A stretch of DNA of 64,000 nucleotides from contig NZ_OY782038.1 in NCBI RefSeq assembly GCF_963677575.1, forward strand, positions 3,413,501-3,477,500, written 5' to 3'. The stretch is from an uncultured Draconibacterium sp. GTDB taxonomy: Bacteria > Bacteroidota > Bacteroidia > Bacteroidales > Prolixibacteraceae. Of the stretch, positions 1 to 9,028 are shown in pieces. The position numbers were made by a program, and so were the translations under genes. Numbering within the stretch: the stretch's first letter is position 1; every line of letters begins with the position of its first letter. The notes under the pieces are model-generated. The model did no database searches. It saw nothing but the letters and a program-made list of their open reading frames with translations, and had not been told where the DNA came from.

Positions 1-969
1 CTGGATGTTTTCTACTGTTGAAGGATCGATGTCATTCATACTGCCGGAGAAGATTATACCATCAACTACCAATAATGGTGCTGAACTATTGAAGGCATCC
101 GGATCATTTGGATCATCTTCATTGATTGATTTTTGTCCACGAACCAACAGCTCTGTTTCTGCACCGGCTTCACCTGATTTTGAAAAGTTAATACCGGTTG
201 TAATACCATCGAGTAATGAAAAAGCATCTGTAGTAGCTTTATTCATAATTGGTGAATTTTCCATATCAACTTGGGTAACAGAACCTGTAAAGTTTTTACG
301 TTTTGTTACCCCGTAACCAATGGCTACAATCTCTTCCAGTCCAATGGCATCAGCTTCAAAAGCAATCATAAAATTTGTTTTTCCTTCAATAGGAATAATT
401 TGGGTTTTCATTCCCACAAATGAGAAATGCAACTGTTTGGCATCATCCGGAATGGTTAATGTAAACGAACCATCGGGATTGGTGATGGTACCAATAGTTG
501 TACCTTCAACAACAACAGTAACACCAGGTAACGGAAGTCCCTGATCGTCGGTAACAACTCCGGTAATGTTTTTCTGATCCTGCACTCCATCGAGAACAGC
601 ATCGTCGGTTTTACGAATAATAACTTGTCTGTCGTAAATGTTGTAAGTTAAGTCACTACCTTGAAGCAACTCTCCAAGAATAGTTTCAATATCAGCATTT
701 TCCAGCGAAATGTTAACGCGGTCGCTCGACCTTACATCTTCGTCTTTGTATAAAAAGATGAATTCGCTGTTCTGCTCAATGTAGTCGAAAGCAGCAGTAA
801 TAGTACTGTTTTGCAACTGTACGTTCATTCGTTTAGCTTGAGCGTAAGAATCACTGGCGTTTGCCGCAAAAATGATTCCGAATAGTAAGATGATAGTTAG
901 ACGCATAGTTCTAAGAATTTTCTTAGTGATCCCCGGGTCAAGGGAATCACTTAACCAATTTTTTTTCAT
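1..969 (-). CDS. SusC-like TonB-dependent receptor with STN domain, 5' part only (runs off left edge)
   Basis: This is the first 323 codons of an outer-membrane SusC/RagA-type receptor, read leftwards from the ATG at 967-969 and open to base 1. After a positively charged start and a hydrophobic signal segment (about residues 20-40) comes an STN (secretin/TonB N-terminal) domain at about 45-110. A carboxypeptidase-D-like repeat with the DQGLPLPGVTVVVEGT signature follows at about 128-200. The plug then begins with EEIVAIGYG and LLVVDGIIF. An STN domain is typical of receptors that signal to a FecR anti-sigma factor, and the FecR and sigma genes lie directly upstream. Substrate unknown; the SusD partner would be outside the window. 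Identification is firm for the family. Confidence 0.93.
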   Translation of the reverse strand, partial: MKKNWLSDSLDPGITKKILRTMRLTIILLFGIIFAANASDSYAQAKRMNVQLQNSTITAAFDYIEQNSEFIFLYKDEDVRSSDRVNISLENADIETILGELLQGSDLTYNIYDRQVIIRKTDDAVLDGVQDQKNITGVVTDDQGLPLPGVTVVVEGTTIGTITNPDGSFTLTIPDDAKQLHFSFVGMKTQIIPIEGKTNFMIAFEADAIGLEEIVAIGYGVTKRKNFTGSVTQVDMENSPIMNKATTDAFSLLDGITTGINFSKSGEAGAETELLVRGQKSINEDDPNDPDAFNSSAPLLVVDGIIFSGSMNDIDPSTVENIQ

Positions 970-1019
970 AAGTTTACAATGTTTTTGATTAATACTATTG
1001 ATAAAGATGGTATTGGTTT

Positions 1020-1049
1020 AACCGGTATATGTTGCAGCATATACCGGTT
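1020..1049 (-). promoter_or_regulatory. Perfect 12-bp stem-loop between fecR and susC
   Basis: Arms 1020-1031 and 1038-1049 pair perfectly around a 6-nt loop, and the stem reaches into the fecR stop codon. No long U-tract follows, so it is more likely an attenuator or RNA-stability hairpin separating fecR from susC than a full terminator. A similar hairpin sits at the same junction of the second locus (24166-24193). Confidence 0.6.
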
Positions 1050-2239
1050 TATTTTATTAGGTAATTTCTTTCATTGATTTTTTCGAAGTTTAAGCCGGTT
1101 AAAGAATTCATGTACTCAAATACCACATTTCTATCTTTCGAAATATCGAGTTTCCCCGAAATCCGAAGCGATCCGTCAAGCGGATTATCATATTTCATGT
1201 GGATGTTATAATAGCGCTCCAGTTTTTTTACCACACGATTGAGGTCGCTGTTGGTGAAGGTTAGGTAACCTTCTTTCCAACTGGTAAAATATTCGGTTTC
1301 TACGTCGTAAATGTTAGTCGATGAATTTTGCTTGTTATAGGCTGCCAACTGTCCGGGTTTTAGCACAATGTTGCGATCGAAAACACCCTGACTTTTGTGG
1401 CTTATTTCAACGCTGCCTTCGGTTAGTACTGTGTGTGCAACATTTTCATCGGGGTAAGCCGATACGTTAAACTTTGTTCCAAGAACATGTACTTCTATGT
1501 CGGGAGTTTTAACCGTAAATGGTTTTTCTTCCATTTTGCTTACATCGAAAAAAGCTTCTCCAATTAGCATTACTTCGCGGGTTTTATCGGTAAAACGCGA
1601 AGGGTAGATCAATCGGCTTCCGGCATTTAACCATACTTTGGTGCCATCGGATAAGGTAATTGTTGAATGGTTGCCATAGGGAATTACCAAGGTATTCATT
1701 TTTACCTCGTCGGTAACATCGTCTTCAATAACCTGCTGTTTGTCGATAATAATTTTTCCTTCATTAGAGTATTCCAGTTCCGATTTCCCTTTATTTAAGG
1801 CAACTTCTTGTTGCTCATCGATGATGAGGGTCGGTTCCTGAATATTCAGAGTTTGTGGAGCAGGGAAACTCGTGTATCGACTAGAAATGGTATCCTCAAG
1901 AAAATACCAGGTAACAGCGCTTCCCACCATTAAGAACAAAATGGCAGTGGCGGCATAACGCATGGTTAAGCGAATGGTTTTCCGGTACTTTTTTTTATGA
2001 TCGACCTGTTCTATTTCTTTTAGAATTCTAATGGCCAGATCCTTCTTTTCTTTTGCAGATAGTTGATGGTCGTCGTATTGAAGATGTTGCTCAAATCCGG
2101 CTTTAAATTCACGGATAACGTTAGCATCATCAGGATGTTCACTTAAAAAATGTTCCCAGTAATCATTGATTTCAGGAGAGTTATGATATATCCACTTAAA
2201 GAACAGAGGATTCTCTATCAATTGATGATATAAGTTCAT
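1049..2239 (-). CDS. FecR-family anti-sigma factor
   Basis: Inner-membrane anti-sigma factor of 396 aa. A cytoplasmic N-terminal region (about 1-90, sigma-binding) is followed by one transmembrane helix (about 93-113, RYAATAILFLMVGSAVTWYF). The periplasmic FecR domain (about 180-300) carries the usual LSDGTKVWLNAGSRLIYP and VHVLGTKFNVSAY signatures. The C-terminal part (about 325-396, YYNIHMKYDNPL..LRISGKLD) is the STN-like/DUF4974 module. In this family the periplasmic part receives the signal from the STN domain of the cognate SusC receptor and releases the ECF sigma factor. It lies 72 bp after the sigma gene and 80 bp before the STN-SusC, all on one strand, so the three form a cell-surface signalling unit. 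Confident. Confidence 0.93.
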   Translation of the reverse strand: MNLYHQLIENPLFFKWIYHNSPEINDYWEHFLSEHPDDANVIREFKAGFEQHLQYDDHQLSAKEKKDLAIRILKEIEQVDHKKKYRKTIRLTMRYAATAILFLMVGSAVTWYFLEDTISSRYTSFPAPQTLNIQEPTLIIDEQQEVALNKGKSELEYSNEGKIIIDKQQVIEDDVTDEVKMNTLVIPYGNHSTITLSDGTKVWLNAGSRLIYPSRFTDKTREVMLIGEAFFDVSKMEEKPFTVKTPDIEVHVLGTKFNVSAYPDENVAHTVLTEGSVEISHKSQGVFDRNIVLKPGQLAAYNKQNSSTNIYDVETEYFTSWKEGYLTFTNSDLNRVVKKLERYYNIHMKYDNPLDGSLRISGKLDISKDRNVVFEYMNSLTGLNFEKINERNYLIK

Positions 2240-2311
2240 AAGTTAGGTTGCGTTAAACACATATAAGAGCAGAGGTTTTGGAAAAGGGGACGTTTTTTTG
2301 AAATATTCTTT

Positions 2312-2902
2312 CTATGTTTTAGAACATATCAACAAAAAGGCTGCGATTTCGGCACCAATCTTTCGACGTAATTGTTTTAAAATTCGGTACACTTGTTTTT
2401 TTACCGTGTCGGGTTTTAGGTCCAAAAGTTTACCAATTTCAACATAGCTTAAATTGCTGTTGAATTTTAAAAACAGCAGTTCGCGTTTTGATGGTTTTAA
2501 CTCCGAAACTTCCTGTTGCAATAACTGAATGGCTTCATCATCTTCTTCGCTGAAACTTTCTTCTTCGATAGAAAATATAAGGTTAAAAATAGACGGAATT
2601 TCCTGTATGGAAGAATATTTCTGTTTCTCCGACAACTTTCTTATAATGATTCGCTTGAGCGTTTTGAAAAGATAAAATTCAAGGAGTTCCGGCTTCTTTA
2701 AATTTGAACCATAGGTATAAACGTTAATGAAAAGATCCTGAATTGCATCTTTAAGAAGCTCACGGTCGGAAGTGAAACGGGCGCCATACGAGAACAGTGA
2801 ATCACTAAATTCGTAGTATATGGTTTTAAAAGCAGATTGGTCTCCGCTTTTAAATTTATTCCATACCAGCTGCCAGTATTCTGCATCAATTTTTTTGTTC
2901 AA
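2312..2902 (-). CDS. ECF RNA polymerase sigma factor (FecI-like, sigma-70 family)
   Basis: A 196-aa ECF sigma factor. Region 2 spans about 25-90 (AFKTIYYEFSDSLFSYGARF ... DAIQDLFINVYT) and region 4 about 125-185 (LKPSKRELLFLKFNSNLSYVEIGKLLDLKPDTVKKQVYR, the -35-binding helix-turn-helix). The only nearby initiator in this frame is a TTG at 2900-2902, preceded in frame by a stop three codons upstream, so this start is adopted although it is unusual. It is first in the sigma-FecR-SusC unit and is expected to activate the SusC gene when FecR is triggered. The C-terminus is short and hydrophobic, as in many Bacteroidota ECF factors. Confidence 0.9.
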   Translation of the reverse strand: MNKKIDAEYWQLVWNKFKSGDQSAFKTIYYEFSDSLFSYGARFTSDRELLKDAIQDLFINVYTYGSNLKKPELLEFYLFKTLKRIIIRKLSEKQKYSSIQEIPSIFNLIFSIEEESFSEEDDEAIQLLQQEVSELKPSKRELLFLKFNSNLSYVEIGKLLDLKPDTVKKQVYRILKQLRRKIGAEIAAFLLICSKT

Positions 2903-3035
2903 AATACCTTAGTTTAGTTTAGTAATAATTAGTCTCTGAAAGTAAAGGTATAAAAATATGTACCTTTTTCAAATTCAACTCGGGAGGATAGAAAAAACTT
3001 GTATGTTCCCAATTCTCAGGGTATGAAATTGGTAC

Positions 3036-3063
3036 AAAAAAAGGAAGCAATATTGCTTCCTTT
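3036..3063 (-). terminator. Rho-independent terminator after GH51
   Basis: A perfect palindrome (3040-3063, AAAGGAAGCAA arm) lies 25 bp after the stop of the GH51 gene. On the minus strand it is followed by a run of T (complement of 3036-3040 and beyond). It closes the arabinan enzyme cluster before the sigma gene at 2902. Confidence 0.85.
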
Positions 3064-3087
3064 CCTATTTTTTAAAACGATAATCGC

Positions 3088-4620
3088 TTATTGTAATTGT
3101 ACCAAAACAACTGATTTTGATGGTAGTTCAACGGTTAATTTACCGTTTTTTGGTTTCGCTACACCAAAGTCTTTTAAGCTTACCGTTTCCTGCATGCCAA
3201 AATCGTTATAGTTATTCATTTTGTCCGAAGTGATGATCTGTCCGTTTGCAGAAGCAAAGTCATCTCCGGTTACATTAATTTCAACCGATTCACTCTTGTT
3301 TGGATTTAGGTTACAAAGCGTAATTGAAACCACACCATCTTTTGTTGAAGCCGATGCATGAACCACAGGAACTGATTTCCCGCCGAATTCGTATTGTTCG
3401 GTTTTCAGGTTCGTAGGAATCATTGTTGCATCCTGGTGAACGCTGTACATTTTAAATACGTAGTAAGTTGGTGTTAGCACCATTTCATCGTCTTTGGTAA
3501 GAATAACCGATTGCAAAACGTTAACGGTTTGTGCAATGTTACTCATTTTAACACGGTCGGCGTGGTTGTTGAAAATATTCAGGTTAATACCAGCTACCAA
3601 TGCGTCGCGCAAAGTGTTTTGCTGATACAGGAAGCCTGGATTTGTTCCTTCTTCAACATTAAACCAGTCGCCCCACTCGTCAACGATTAAACCAACACGT
3701 TTGGCCGGATCGTATTTGTCCATAATGGTTGAATGACGGTTGACCAATGTTTCCATATTCAGGGTATTGTTCATTACCGAGATCCACTCTTTTTCGCCAA
3801 AATCGGTAGCATGTCCTTTGTCTTCCCACGAATTTGTAAAGGTGTAAGCATGCAACGAAACTCCCTGGACAAGGTGCGGGTGACGCATGGTTTTTTGCAT
3901 TACTACTTCCATCCAGTTGTAATCGGCAATGTTTGGACCACCGGCAATTTTATATTCGGCACCACCGCAATAGCTCGCAAAACGATTGTATAAATCTGAA
4001 TAATATTCCGGAGTCATGTTTCCTCCACATCCCCAGTTTTCGTTACCAATTCCCCAGTATTTTACATCCCATGGCTCTTCGCGGCCGTTCTTTTTGCGCA
4101 AGTCGGTCATTGGGCTAACGTTTGATGAAGTAACGTATTCTACCCATTCCGAAGCTTCCTGAACGGTTCCCGATCCAACGTTAATGTTGATGTATGGCTC
4201 GGCACCAATAATATCACAAAAATCGAGGAATTCGTGTGTTCCAAAGCTGTTATCTTCAGTAACCCCGCCCCAGTGAATATTCACCATTGAAGGGCGGTCT
4301 TCTTTTGGTCCAATTCCGTCTTTCCAGTGGTAGGTATCTCCAAAACAACCTCCGGGCCAGCGTAGTACAGGAATATTCATTTCCTGAAGTGCAACAATTA
4401 CATCGTCGCGGAAACCACGGGTATTAGAGATGTCGGAATTTTCGCCAACATAAATACCACCGTAAATACAGCGGCCAAGGTGCTCGGCAAAGTGACCGTA
4501 AATTTCTTTGTTGATTTTTGTTTTTGCCTGATCGGTGTGCAGTGTAAGAGTGCTTTGTGCAAAAGCCACCGAAACCGCAAGTATAAGAAAAGCAGATAAT
4601 GTGATTTTTAATTTTGACAT
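3088..4620 (-). CDS. GH51 alpha-L-arabinofuranosidase (secreted)
   Basis: A 510-aa glycoside hydrolase family 51 enzyme that would release terminal alpha-L-arabinofuranose from arabinan side chains or oligosaccharides. Residues 1-21 are a Sec signal peptide ending AFA-Q, so it is probably periplasmic. The (beta/alpha)8 core begins with [20 protein letters not shown]. The acid/base Glu is E194 in GIGNEN and the nucleophile E315 in LIVDEWGDW; both are present. A C-terminal beta-sandwich follows from about 400. It is separated from the upstream GH51 gene by 210 bp and has its own terminator, so it may be a separate transcript or the tail of the GH43-GH43-GH51 unit. The two GH51 paralogues differ clearly and may prefer different linkages (inference). 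Confidence 0.93.
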   Translation of the reverse strand: MSKLKITLSAFLILAVSVAFAQSTLTLHTDQAKTKINKEIYGHFAEHLGRCIYGGIYVGENSDISNTRGFRDDVIVALQEMNIPVLRWPGGCFGDTYHWKDGIGPKEDRPSMVNIHWGGVTEDNSFGTHEFLDFCDIIGAEPYININVGSGTVQEASEWVEYVTSSNVSPMTDLRKKNGREEPWDVKYWGIGNENWGCGGNMTPEYYSDLYNRFASYCGGAEYKIAGGPNIADYNWMEVVMQKTMRHPHLVQGVSLHAYTFTNSWEDKGHATDFGEKEWISVMNNTLNMETLVNRHSTIMDKYDPAKRVGLIVDEWGDWFNVEEGTNPGFLYQQNTLRDALVAGINLNIFNNHADRVKMSNIAQTVNVLQSVILTKDDEMVLTPTYYVFKMYSVHQDATMIPTNLKTEQYEFGGKSVPVVHASASTKDGVVSITLCNLNPNKSESVEINVTGDDFASANGQIITSDKMNNYNDFGMQETVSLKDFGVAKPKNGKLTVELPSKSVVLVQLQ

Positions 4621-4830
4621 GATTCAGATATTTATTGTTTAATAATTATTTTTTATTCTATAAAGGTTTGCTTTATGTAGAAAAAACAGAAAGTACTAAA
4701 ATACGCTTTCTGGTTGAAGTTTCCCAATCGTAAAGATTACTTTGAAGACAATAATTTTGATGTTTTTTTTCATAAATCTTGCAACGCCAAACATAACTTT
4801 CGTTTTAATTATAATCGATTATGGGCAAGC
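4621..4830. other. Intergenic gap between the two GH51 genes
   Basis: AT-rich 210 bp between two same-strand genes. I see no hairpin terminator, no GTGGA operator pair and no clear TAnnTTTG box on the minus strand, so whether the downstream GH51 has its own promoter is undecided. Confidence 0.4.
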
Positions 4831-6432
4831 TTACTTTACTATTTTTCCTTTCATTAAAGTAAACGAGTGCGGTGGAAAATTGTAGGTAAACTGTTCTGCC
4901 TTTGTTACTTCAACCGACTTTTTTTGTTTCGTTTTTACGTTTGTTTTATCAAAGTCGTTTTCGGCTTTAATATCCGGTCCGTTCACTTCAAAAACTTCAA
5001 ATTCGCCGTCGAACAAACCTTCCTGCGAAATAATATCGGTTGCAATGGTTTTGTCAAGGTGACGATTAACAACGCCAATTACCACTTCTCCATCCTGGTA
5101 AGCCGCCGATACATCGAGGTAAGGAACATTACTTTGTTGAGTAGATTGTTCTGCCAGTCCGAGGTAAAATTCGTCGGTATCGTAAGTTTCGCAATCCACA
5201 AAAACGTCGAGAGCGGTGCCAAACATGTTATTGGCAAAAAGCTGCAACGGGTAATAAATGGTTTGTTTAAACATTCCGTCTTTCTCGGCAAAAATTGGTG
5301 CGATAACATTTACCAACTGGGCCATGTTCGCCATTTTCACAACATCGGCATTTCGGATAAAAGCATTTAAAAATCCGGCGATTACCAACGCATCTTCCAG
5401 GTTGTAGTGCTCTTCCAGCGCACGCTCGCCTGACATGGTTTCATCTTGTCGCCAGCGGTACCAAATATTGTATTCGTCCCAGGCAATGTAAATCGGATCG
5501 CGATCGCCACGATTGGCTTTTTCCATTTCGCGTTGAATCATTCCTTTTACCACTTGTGTGCGTTCTTCCAAAACCAGCGGCGATGAAACAAAATTATAAT
5601 AGTTGTCCTGATGATTTCCAACGTACATGTGCAAAGCAATGTAATCAACCACGTCTCTTAGTTCAGCTAAAACGGTTGCATTCCATTCGTGTGGATCGCT
5701 ACCGGGTCTGAAGTTTGATGCTCCGGCCGCAATCAATTCGATGTTCGGATCTGTTAGGCGCATTAGTTTGGCAGCTTCGCGGGCTTTTTTGCTGTAATCT
5801 TCAGCATTTAAATGTCCCATCTGCCAGAAGCCATCCATCTCGTTACCCAGGCTCCAGTATTTTATGTTGTGTGGTTCCGGGTAGCCGTGTTTTTTGCGCA
5901 ACTCCGCGTAATACGGACCTTCTTTTACATTGCAATATTCTACCCACTCCTGAGCTTCTTTAATCGTTCCGGTGCCCATGTTTACGGCGAAGTACGGTTC
6001 GGTGCCCAGTTGTTTGGCGAAATCTACAAATTCGTTAGTGCCGAACTGGTTGGTTTCCAGCCGTTCCCAAGCCAGTTCCATTCGAGGCGGGCGATCTTCT
6101 TTTGGGCCAACACCGTCTTTCCAATGGTAGTTCGACACAAAGTTTCCTCCCGGGTAACGGGTTAAAGGAATATTCAATCCTTTGGCAGCTTCCAATACAT
6201 CGGTGCGAATTCCGTTTTCATCCGAAAGCGGCGAATCAGGATCGTAAATACCGCCATAAACACAGCGGCCAAGATGCTCAACAAAATTTCCGTAAATATT
6301 TTCGTTGATTGCTCCGATCTCGCGATCGATATCAATTTTTATCCGTGCATTTTTCTGAGCTGATAATTTTCCAGAGAACAATGCTGCTATTATCATTAGG
6401 TATAAGTTTATAAGTTTTAATTGGTTGGTCAT
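4831..6432 (-). CDS. GH51 alpha-L-arabinofuranosidase (secreted, second paralogue)
   Basis: A 533-aa GH51 enzyme. The N-terminus (about 1-25, LINLYLMIIAALFSGKLSAQ) is a Sec signal peptide. Catalytic residues are intact: acid/base E198 in WSLGNEMDG and nucleophile E320 in YIAWDEYNIWY. The segments NENIYGNFVEHLGRCVYGGIY and RYPGGNFVSNYHWKDGVGP are family hallmarks. The Y-P-G-G and DEYN variants set it apart from the neighbouring GH51 at 3088-4620, resembling the subgroup acting on short linear arabino-oligosaccharides (inference). It starts 10 bp after the endo-arabinanase gene and is the third gene of the unit whose operator lies at 8588-8613. Confidence 0.93.
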   Translation of the reverse strand: MTNQLKLINLYLMIIAALFSGKLSAQKNARIKIDIDREIGAINENIYGNFVEHLGRCVYGGIYDPDSPLSDENGIRTDVLEAAKGLNIPLTRYPGGNFVSNYHWKDGVGPKEDRPPRMELAWERLETNQFGTNEFVDFAKQLGTEPYFAVNMGTGTIKEAQEWVEYCNVKEGPYYAELRKKHGYPEPHNIKYWSLGNEMDGFWQMGHLNAEDYSKKAREAAKLMRLTDPNIELIAAGASNFRPGSDPHEWNATVLAELRDVVDYIALHMYVGNHQDNYYNFVSSPLVLEERTQVVKGMIQREMEKANRGDRDPIYIAWDEYNIWYRWRQDETMSGERALEEHYNLEDALVIAGFLNAFIRNADVVKMANMAQLVNVIAPIFAEKDGMFKQTIYYPLQLFANNMFGTALDVFVDCETYDTDEFYLGLAEQSTQQSNVPYLDVSAAYQDGEVVIGVVNRHLDKTIATDIISQEGLFDGEFEVFEVNGPDIKAENDFDKTNVKTKQKKSVEVTKAEQFTYNFPPHSFTLMKGKIVK

Positions 6433-6442
6433 AAGTTAAAAA

Positions 6443-7420
6443 TTATTTCGTTATTTCAACAACAGGCCAATCATCATTATCCCAGTTAATTTCACGAATA
6501 ATCAATTTTTGCCTTCCATTATCGTGCGCATCGTAACCATGACAAACCAAATAGTCTTTTCCATTAAAAGTGTAAGCGGCGTTGTGTCCGATGGCGTACC
6601 AGTTATCGTTGCCTTTAAGTACCAGCGAGCCTCCACCGGTAAGCATCGATTTTCCTTCTTTATCTAAATATGGTCCCTCGATGTTTTTGGCGCGGCCAAC
6701 CATTATTTTGTAGGTGCTTTCGGCGGCACGACAACAGTAATCGAAAGAAACAAAAAGGTAGTAATACCCATTCTGTTTAAAGATAAATGGTGCTTCTATT
6801 GCTCCATCGCCGGCTTCGGTTTCTTCAATATCAAAACTTCTCTCCCTTTTTGCAATGGTGTGCCATTCTTCGGGCTGCGCAATAGTTGTGAGGTCGTCGT
6901 TTAATTTAACCAGTTTTAATCCATTCCAGAACGAACCAAACGACATCCATGGTTGCCCGTTATCGTCGAAAGCAACAGCTGGATCGATAGCATTCCATTC
7001 ATCTCTTCCGGGTATAGATTGGATAACTTTTCCGTGATCGATCCATTTAAAATCAGGATCTGAAGGATCGAGTGTTTTGTTGGTTGCAACACCAATACAC
7101 GAAGTGTTCTTCCCGAAGGCTGATGCCGAATAATACAAATAATATTCTCCGTTATGGTATACAACGTCGGGAGCCCAAAGGTGCCCCGCAAAATCATCCA
7201 GAGATTCAGAAATCCACTGTGGGGTTTCCTGAAAAACACGACCATCTCTGGTCCAGTTCTTCATGTCGGGAGACGACCAGGCAGTTATTCCTAATCCGGT
7301 ACAAAAAAGATAGTATTTATCGTTTTCTTGTGCCATTACAGGATCGTGCACAAAGATTTGTGAAAACACTTTTCCTGTAAAAAGGAGGAGAGCAACGAAT
7401 ATGATAATTTTGTGCTTCAT
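6443..7420 (-). CDS. GH43 arabinan endo-1,5-alpha-L-arabinanase (periplasmic)
   Basis: A 325-aa single-domain five-bladed beta-propeller enzyme expected to cut alpha-1,5-arabinan internally. A Sec signal peptide (1-20, ending VFS-Q) is followed at once by the catalytic domain. Catalytic base D26 (VHDPVM), pKa-tuning D146 (NAIDPAV) and acid E209 (GAIEAPF) are all present. LWAPDVVYHNGEYYLYYSAS and FGSFWNGLKLV are typical of endo-arabinanase subfamilies (GH43_4/5 type). It has no accessory domain, unlike the surface GH43 at 9029-10720, suggesting that it works on oligosaccharides imported into the periplasm. It lies 10 bp after the GH43 at 7431-8432 and 10 bp before GH51. An exo-acting arabinanase is possible. 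Confidence 0.9.
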   Translation of the reverse strand: MKHKIIIFVALLLFTGKVFSQIFVHDPVMAQENDKYYLFCTGLGITAWSSPDMKNWTRDGRVFQETPQWISESLDDFAGHLWAPDVVYHNGEYYLYYSASAFGKNTSCIGVATNKTLDPSDPDFKWIDHGKVIQSIPGRDEWNAIDPAVAFDDNGQPWMSFGSFWNGLKLVKLNDDLTTIAQPEEWHTIAKRERSFDIEETEAGDGAIEAPFIFKQNGYYYLFVSFDYCCRAAESTYKIMVGRAKNIEGPYLDKEGKSMLTGGGSLVLKGNDNWYAIGHNAAYTFNGKDYLVCHGYDAHDNGRQKLIIREINWDNDDWPVVEITK

Positions 7421-7430
7421 TTCGATTTGT

Positions 7431-8432
7431 TTATTGAATTCCTTCAGATGTCATAATTACCCTTTTCATGGTTCCATCCGGGTTGTAATGCAGTTCGTCG
7501 ATACAAACTGATCGGCGAAAGCTTCCTCCGTTTGGTTGAATTCCACCGGTGTGATAAATGAAATACCACTGATTATTAAATTCGATAATGGCCTGATGAT
7601 TTGTATTTGAATTTCCTGCAAGCTCATTTAAAATGCCTTTATATTCCCATGGGCCGGTAATTGATTTACTCATGGCATAGGCTGTTTTTTCGGGGAATTG
7701 GTAGGCGTATGAAAGGTAATACCAGTCGCCATGTTTATGAATCCACGGTGCTTCTGTATAATTCGGCAGGTCAGCGGTGTGTATCTCGCCATCCAGCTCA
7801 ATCATGTTGTCTTTTAGTTTTGCCCAGTAACAAGCCGTATTTCCCCAATACAGATAAACTTGTCCATCGTCGTCGATATAAACGGTCGGATCGATGTCGT
7901 CCCAAGTGATCTGAGTGTGTTCGGTGGTCATATCGTTTGTAATTAATGCTTTTCCTAAAGCATCTTTAAACGGACCAACAGGACTGTCGGAAACAGCTAC
8001 TCCAATTGCTTTTCCCTGAATGCTGGCGTGTTCAACAGTTACATACCAGTAAAATTTTCCATTACGTTCTATTACCTGAGCTGCCCAGGCATCGCCTTTT
8101 GCCCACTCAAAATCTGAAGTTTTTAACGGAACAGGGTGTTCTGTCCAGTTTACCATATCAGTAGAAGAATAAACCAGCCACTCGTTCATACGGTAAAAGT
8201 TAAAATCATTCGGAGCTTCATCGTGACCTGCGTAGAGATATACAGTGTTGTTATAAACCAAAGCTGCTGGATCGGCGGTGAACTTGTCTTTGATTATGGG
8301 ATTGTTGATATTGAGTTTTTTATGAGGTGGGTTAATTGCAGCTTGTTGTTTCTCGTCATTTTTTTCCGAAGCGCAGTTCCAGAGAAATAACCCCAAAAGA
8401 CAAAGTGTTGCTAAGTTTTTTAATGATTTCAT
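7431..8432 (-). CDS. GH43 arabinofuranosidase/arabinanase-like lipoprotein
   Basis: A 333-aa GH43 enzyme anchored as a lipoprotein: signal peptide with lipobox LWNC, Cys20, followed by ASEKND. Catalytic triad: D54 (FTADPAALVY), D181 (DDIDPTV) and E227 (YTEAPWI). The domain is a single propeller with no C-terminal sandwich. Best read as an exo-alpha-L-arabinofuranosidase or related debranching enzyme; xylosidase activity cannot be excluded from sequence. It is the first gene of the unit GH43-GH43-GH51. The promoter and twin GTGGA operator are at 8559-8613, giving a leader of about 120 nt. Confidence 0.88.
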   Translation of the reverse strand: MKSLKNLATLCLLGLFLWNCASEKNDEKQQAAINPPHKKLNINNPIIKDKFTADPAALVYNNTVYLYAGHDEAPNDFNFYRMNEWLVYSSTDMVNWTEHPVPLKTSDFEWAKGDAWAAQVIERNGKFYWYVTVEHASIQGKAIGVAVSDSPVGPFKDALGKALITNDMTTEHTQITWDDIDPTVYIDDDGQVYLYWGNTACYWAKLKDNMIELDGEIHTADLPNYTEAPWIHKHGDWYYLSYAYQFPEKTAYAMSKSITGPWEYKGILNELAGNSNTNHQAIIEFNNQWYFIYHTGGIQPNGGSFRRSVCIDELHYNPDGTMKRVIMTSEGIQ

Positions 8433-8558
8433 AATTAAAATTTATATCAAATGGAAGTGGCATCTTATCTTTTAGCGAAGCTGATTTTTATGCTTGTTTC
8501 ATTTGACATGTAGGTTCGATTATTTTTGAATATAAAATTGATATTAGGTATTGTATTT

Positions 8559-8613
8559 CAAAGATTGAAAACAAAATTGATAAACAGGTGGAGTTTTAAA
8601 TAATGCAGGTGGA
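8559..8613 (-). promoter_or_regulatory. Predicted HTCS-controlled promoter and twin GTGGA operator of the GH43-GH43-GH51 unit
   Basis: On the minus strand a TAnnTTTG-like box (7 of 8; plus-strand CAAAGATT at 8559-8566) is preceded by two exact copies of a 13-bp direct repeat (plus-strand CAGGTGGAGTTTT at 8585-8597 and 8606-8618), 21 bp apart. The GTGGA cores are at 8588 and 8609, leaving 21 bp between the box and the near core. The same spacing recurs at 17852-17906. Two direct half-sites two helical turns apart, the nearer one over the -33 region, fit an AraC-type activator. Inference from pattern only. Confidence 0.65.
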
Positions 8614-8682
8614 GTTTTGGATAAAATAGTTATACTATTAATTACAGATATTCATTTTTAAAAATAGTGTATCCAAAATCTT

Positions 8683-8843
8683 ATACCAATTTGATTATAA
8701 AATGCCGTATTGGATGCGTCATTATTTTTCTTTTTATCAAGGCGAAAAATTTTAGCATAGCCTTAGCTACTGTACAATTTTTCAACGAAGAGAAAATGAA
8801 AAAGAATTAGTTTATATGCGGCATTTTATGGTCAATTTGGTAT
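8683..8843. repeat. MITE-like inverted repeat element, about 160 bp
   Basis: The ends are near-perfect inverted repeats of about 28 bp (ATACCAATTTGATTATAAAATGCC... against ...GGCATTTTATGGTCAATTTGGTAT), with a second nested inverted pair inside (ATTTTTCTTTTT / AAAATGAAAAAG-type arms). The whole could fold as one long hairpin. It has no coding capacity. Similar elements are scattered in marine Bacteroidota as far as I recall. It lies between the operator at 8588 and the terminator at 8929. Confidence 0.75.
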
Positions 8844-8928
8844 TATTTCCAATATTCTTTAAAACGTGCAACCCAGCTATCAATGAACTAAATAAAATGA
8901 AAAATTGCGAAACCTGGTTATTCTAATT

Positions 8929-8963
8929 CAAAGTCTGATCAACTTTTAATTGATCAGACTTTG
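8929..8963 (-). terminator. Terminator of the SGBP-SusC-SusD-GH43 operon
   Basis: A perfect 14-bp inverted repeat (8929-8942 and 8950-8963, CAAAGTCTGATCAA arm, 7-nt loop) lies 65 bp after the stop of the GH43 gene at 9029. The U-tract on the minus strand is weak, so termination efficiency is uncertain, but position and perfection of the stem support the role. Confidence 0.7.
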
Positions 8964-9028
8964 TATTTATAGATTGTGGTGAACAAAAAGTAACTTCTTA
9001 TGGAAATTATCTTTAAAGTACACTATAA

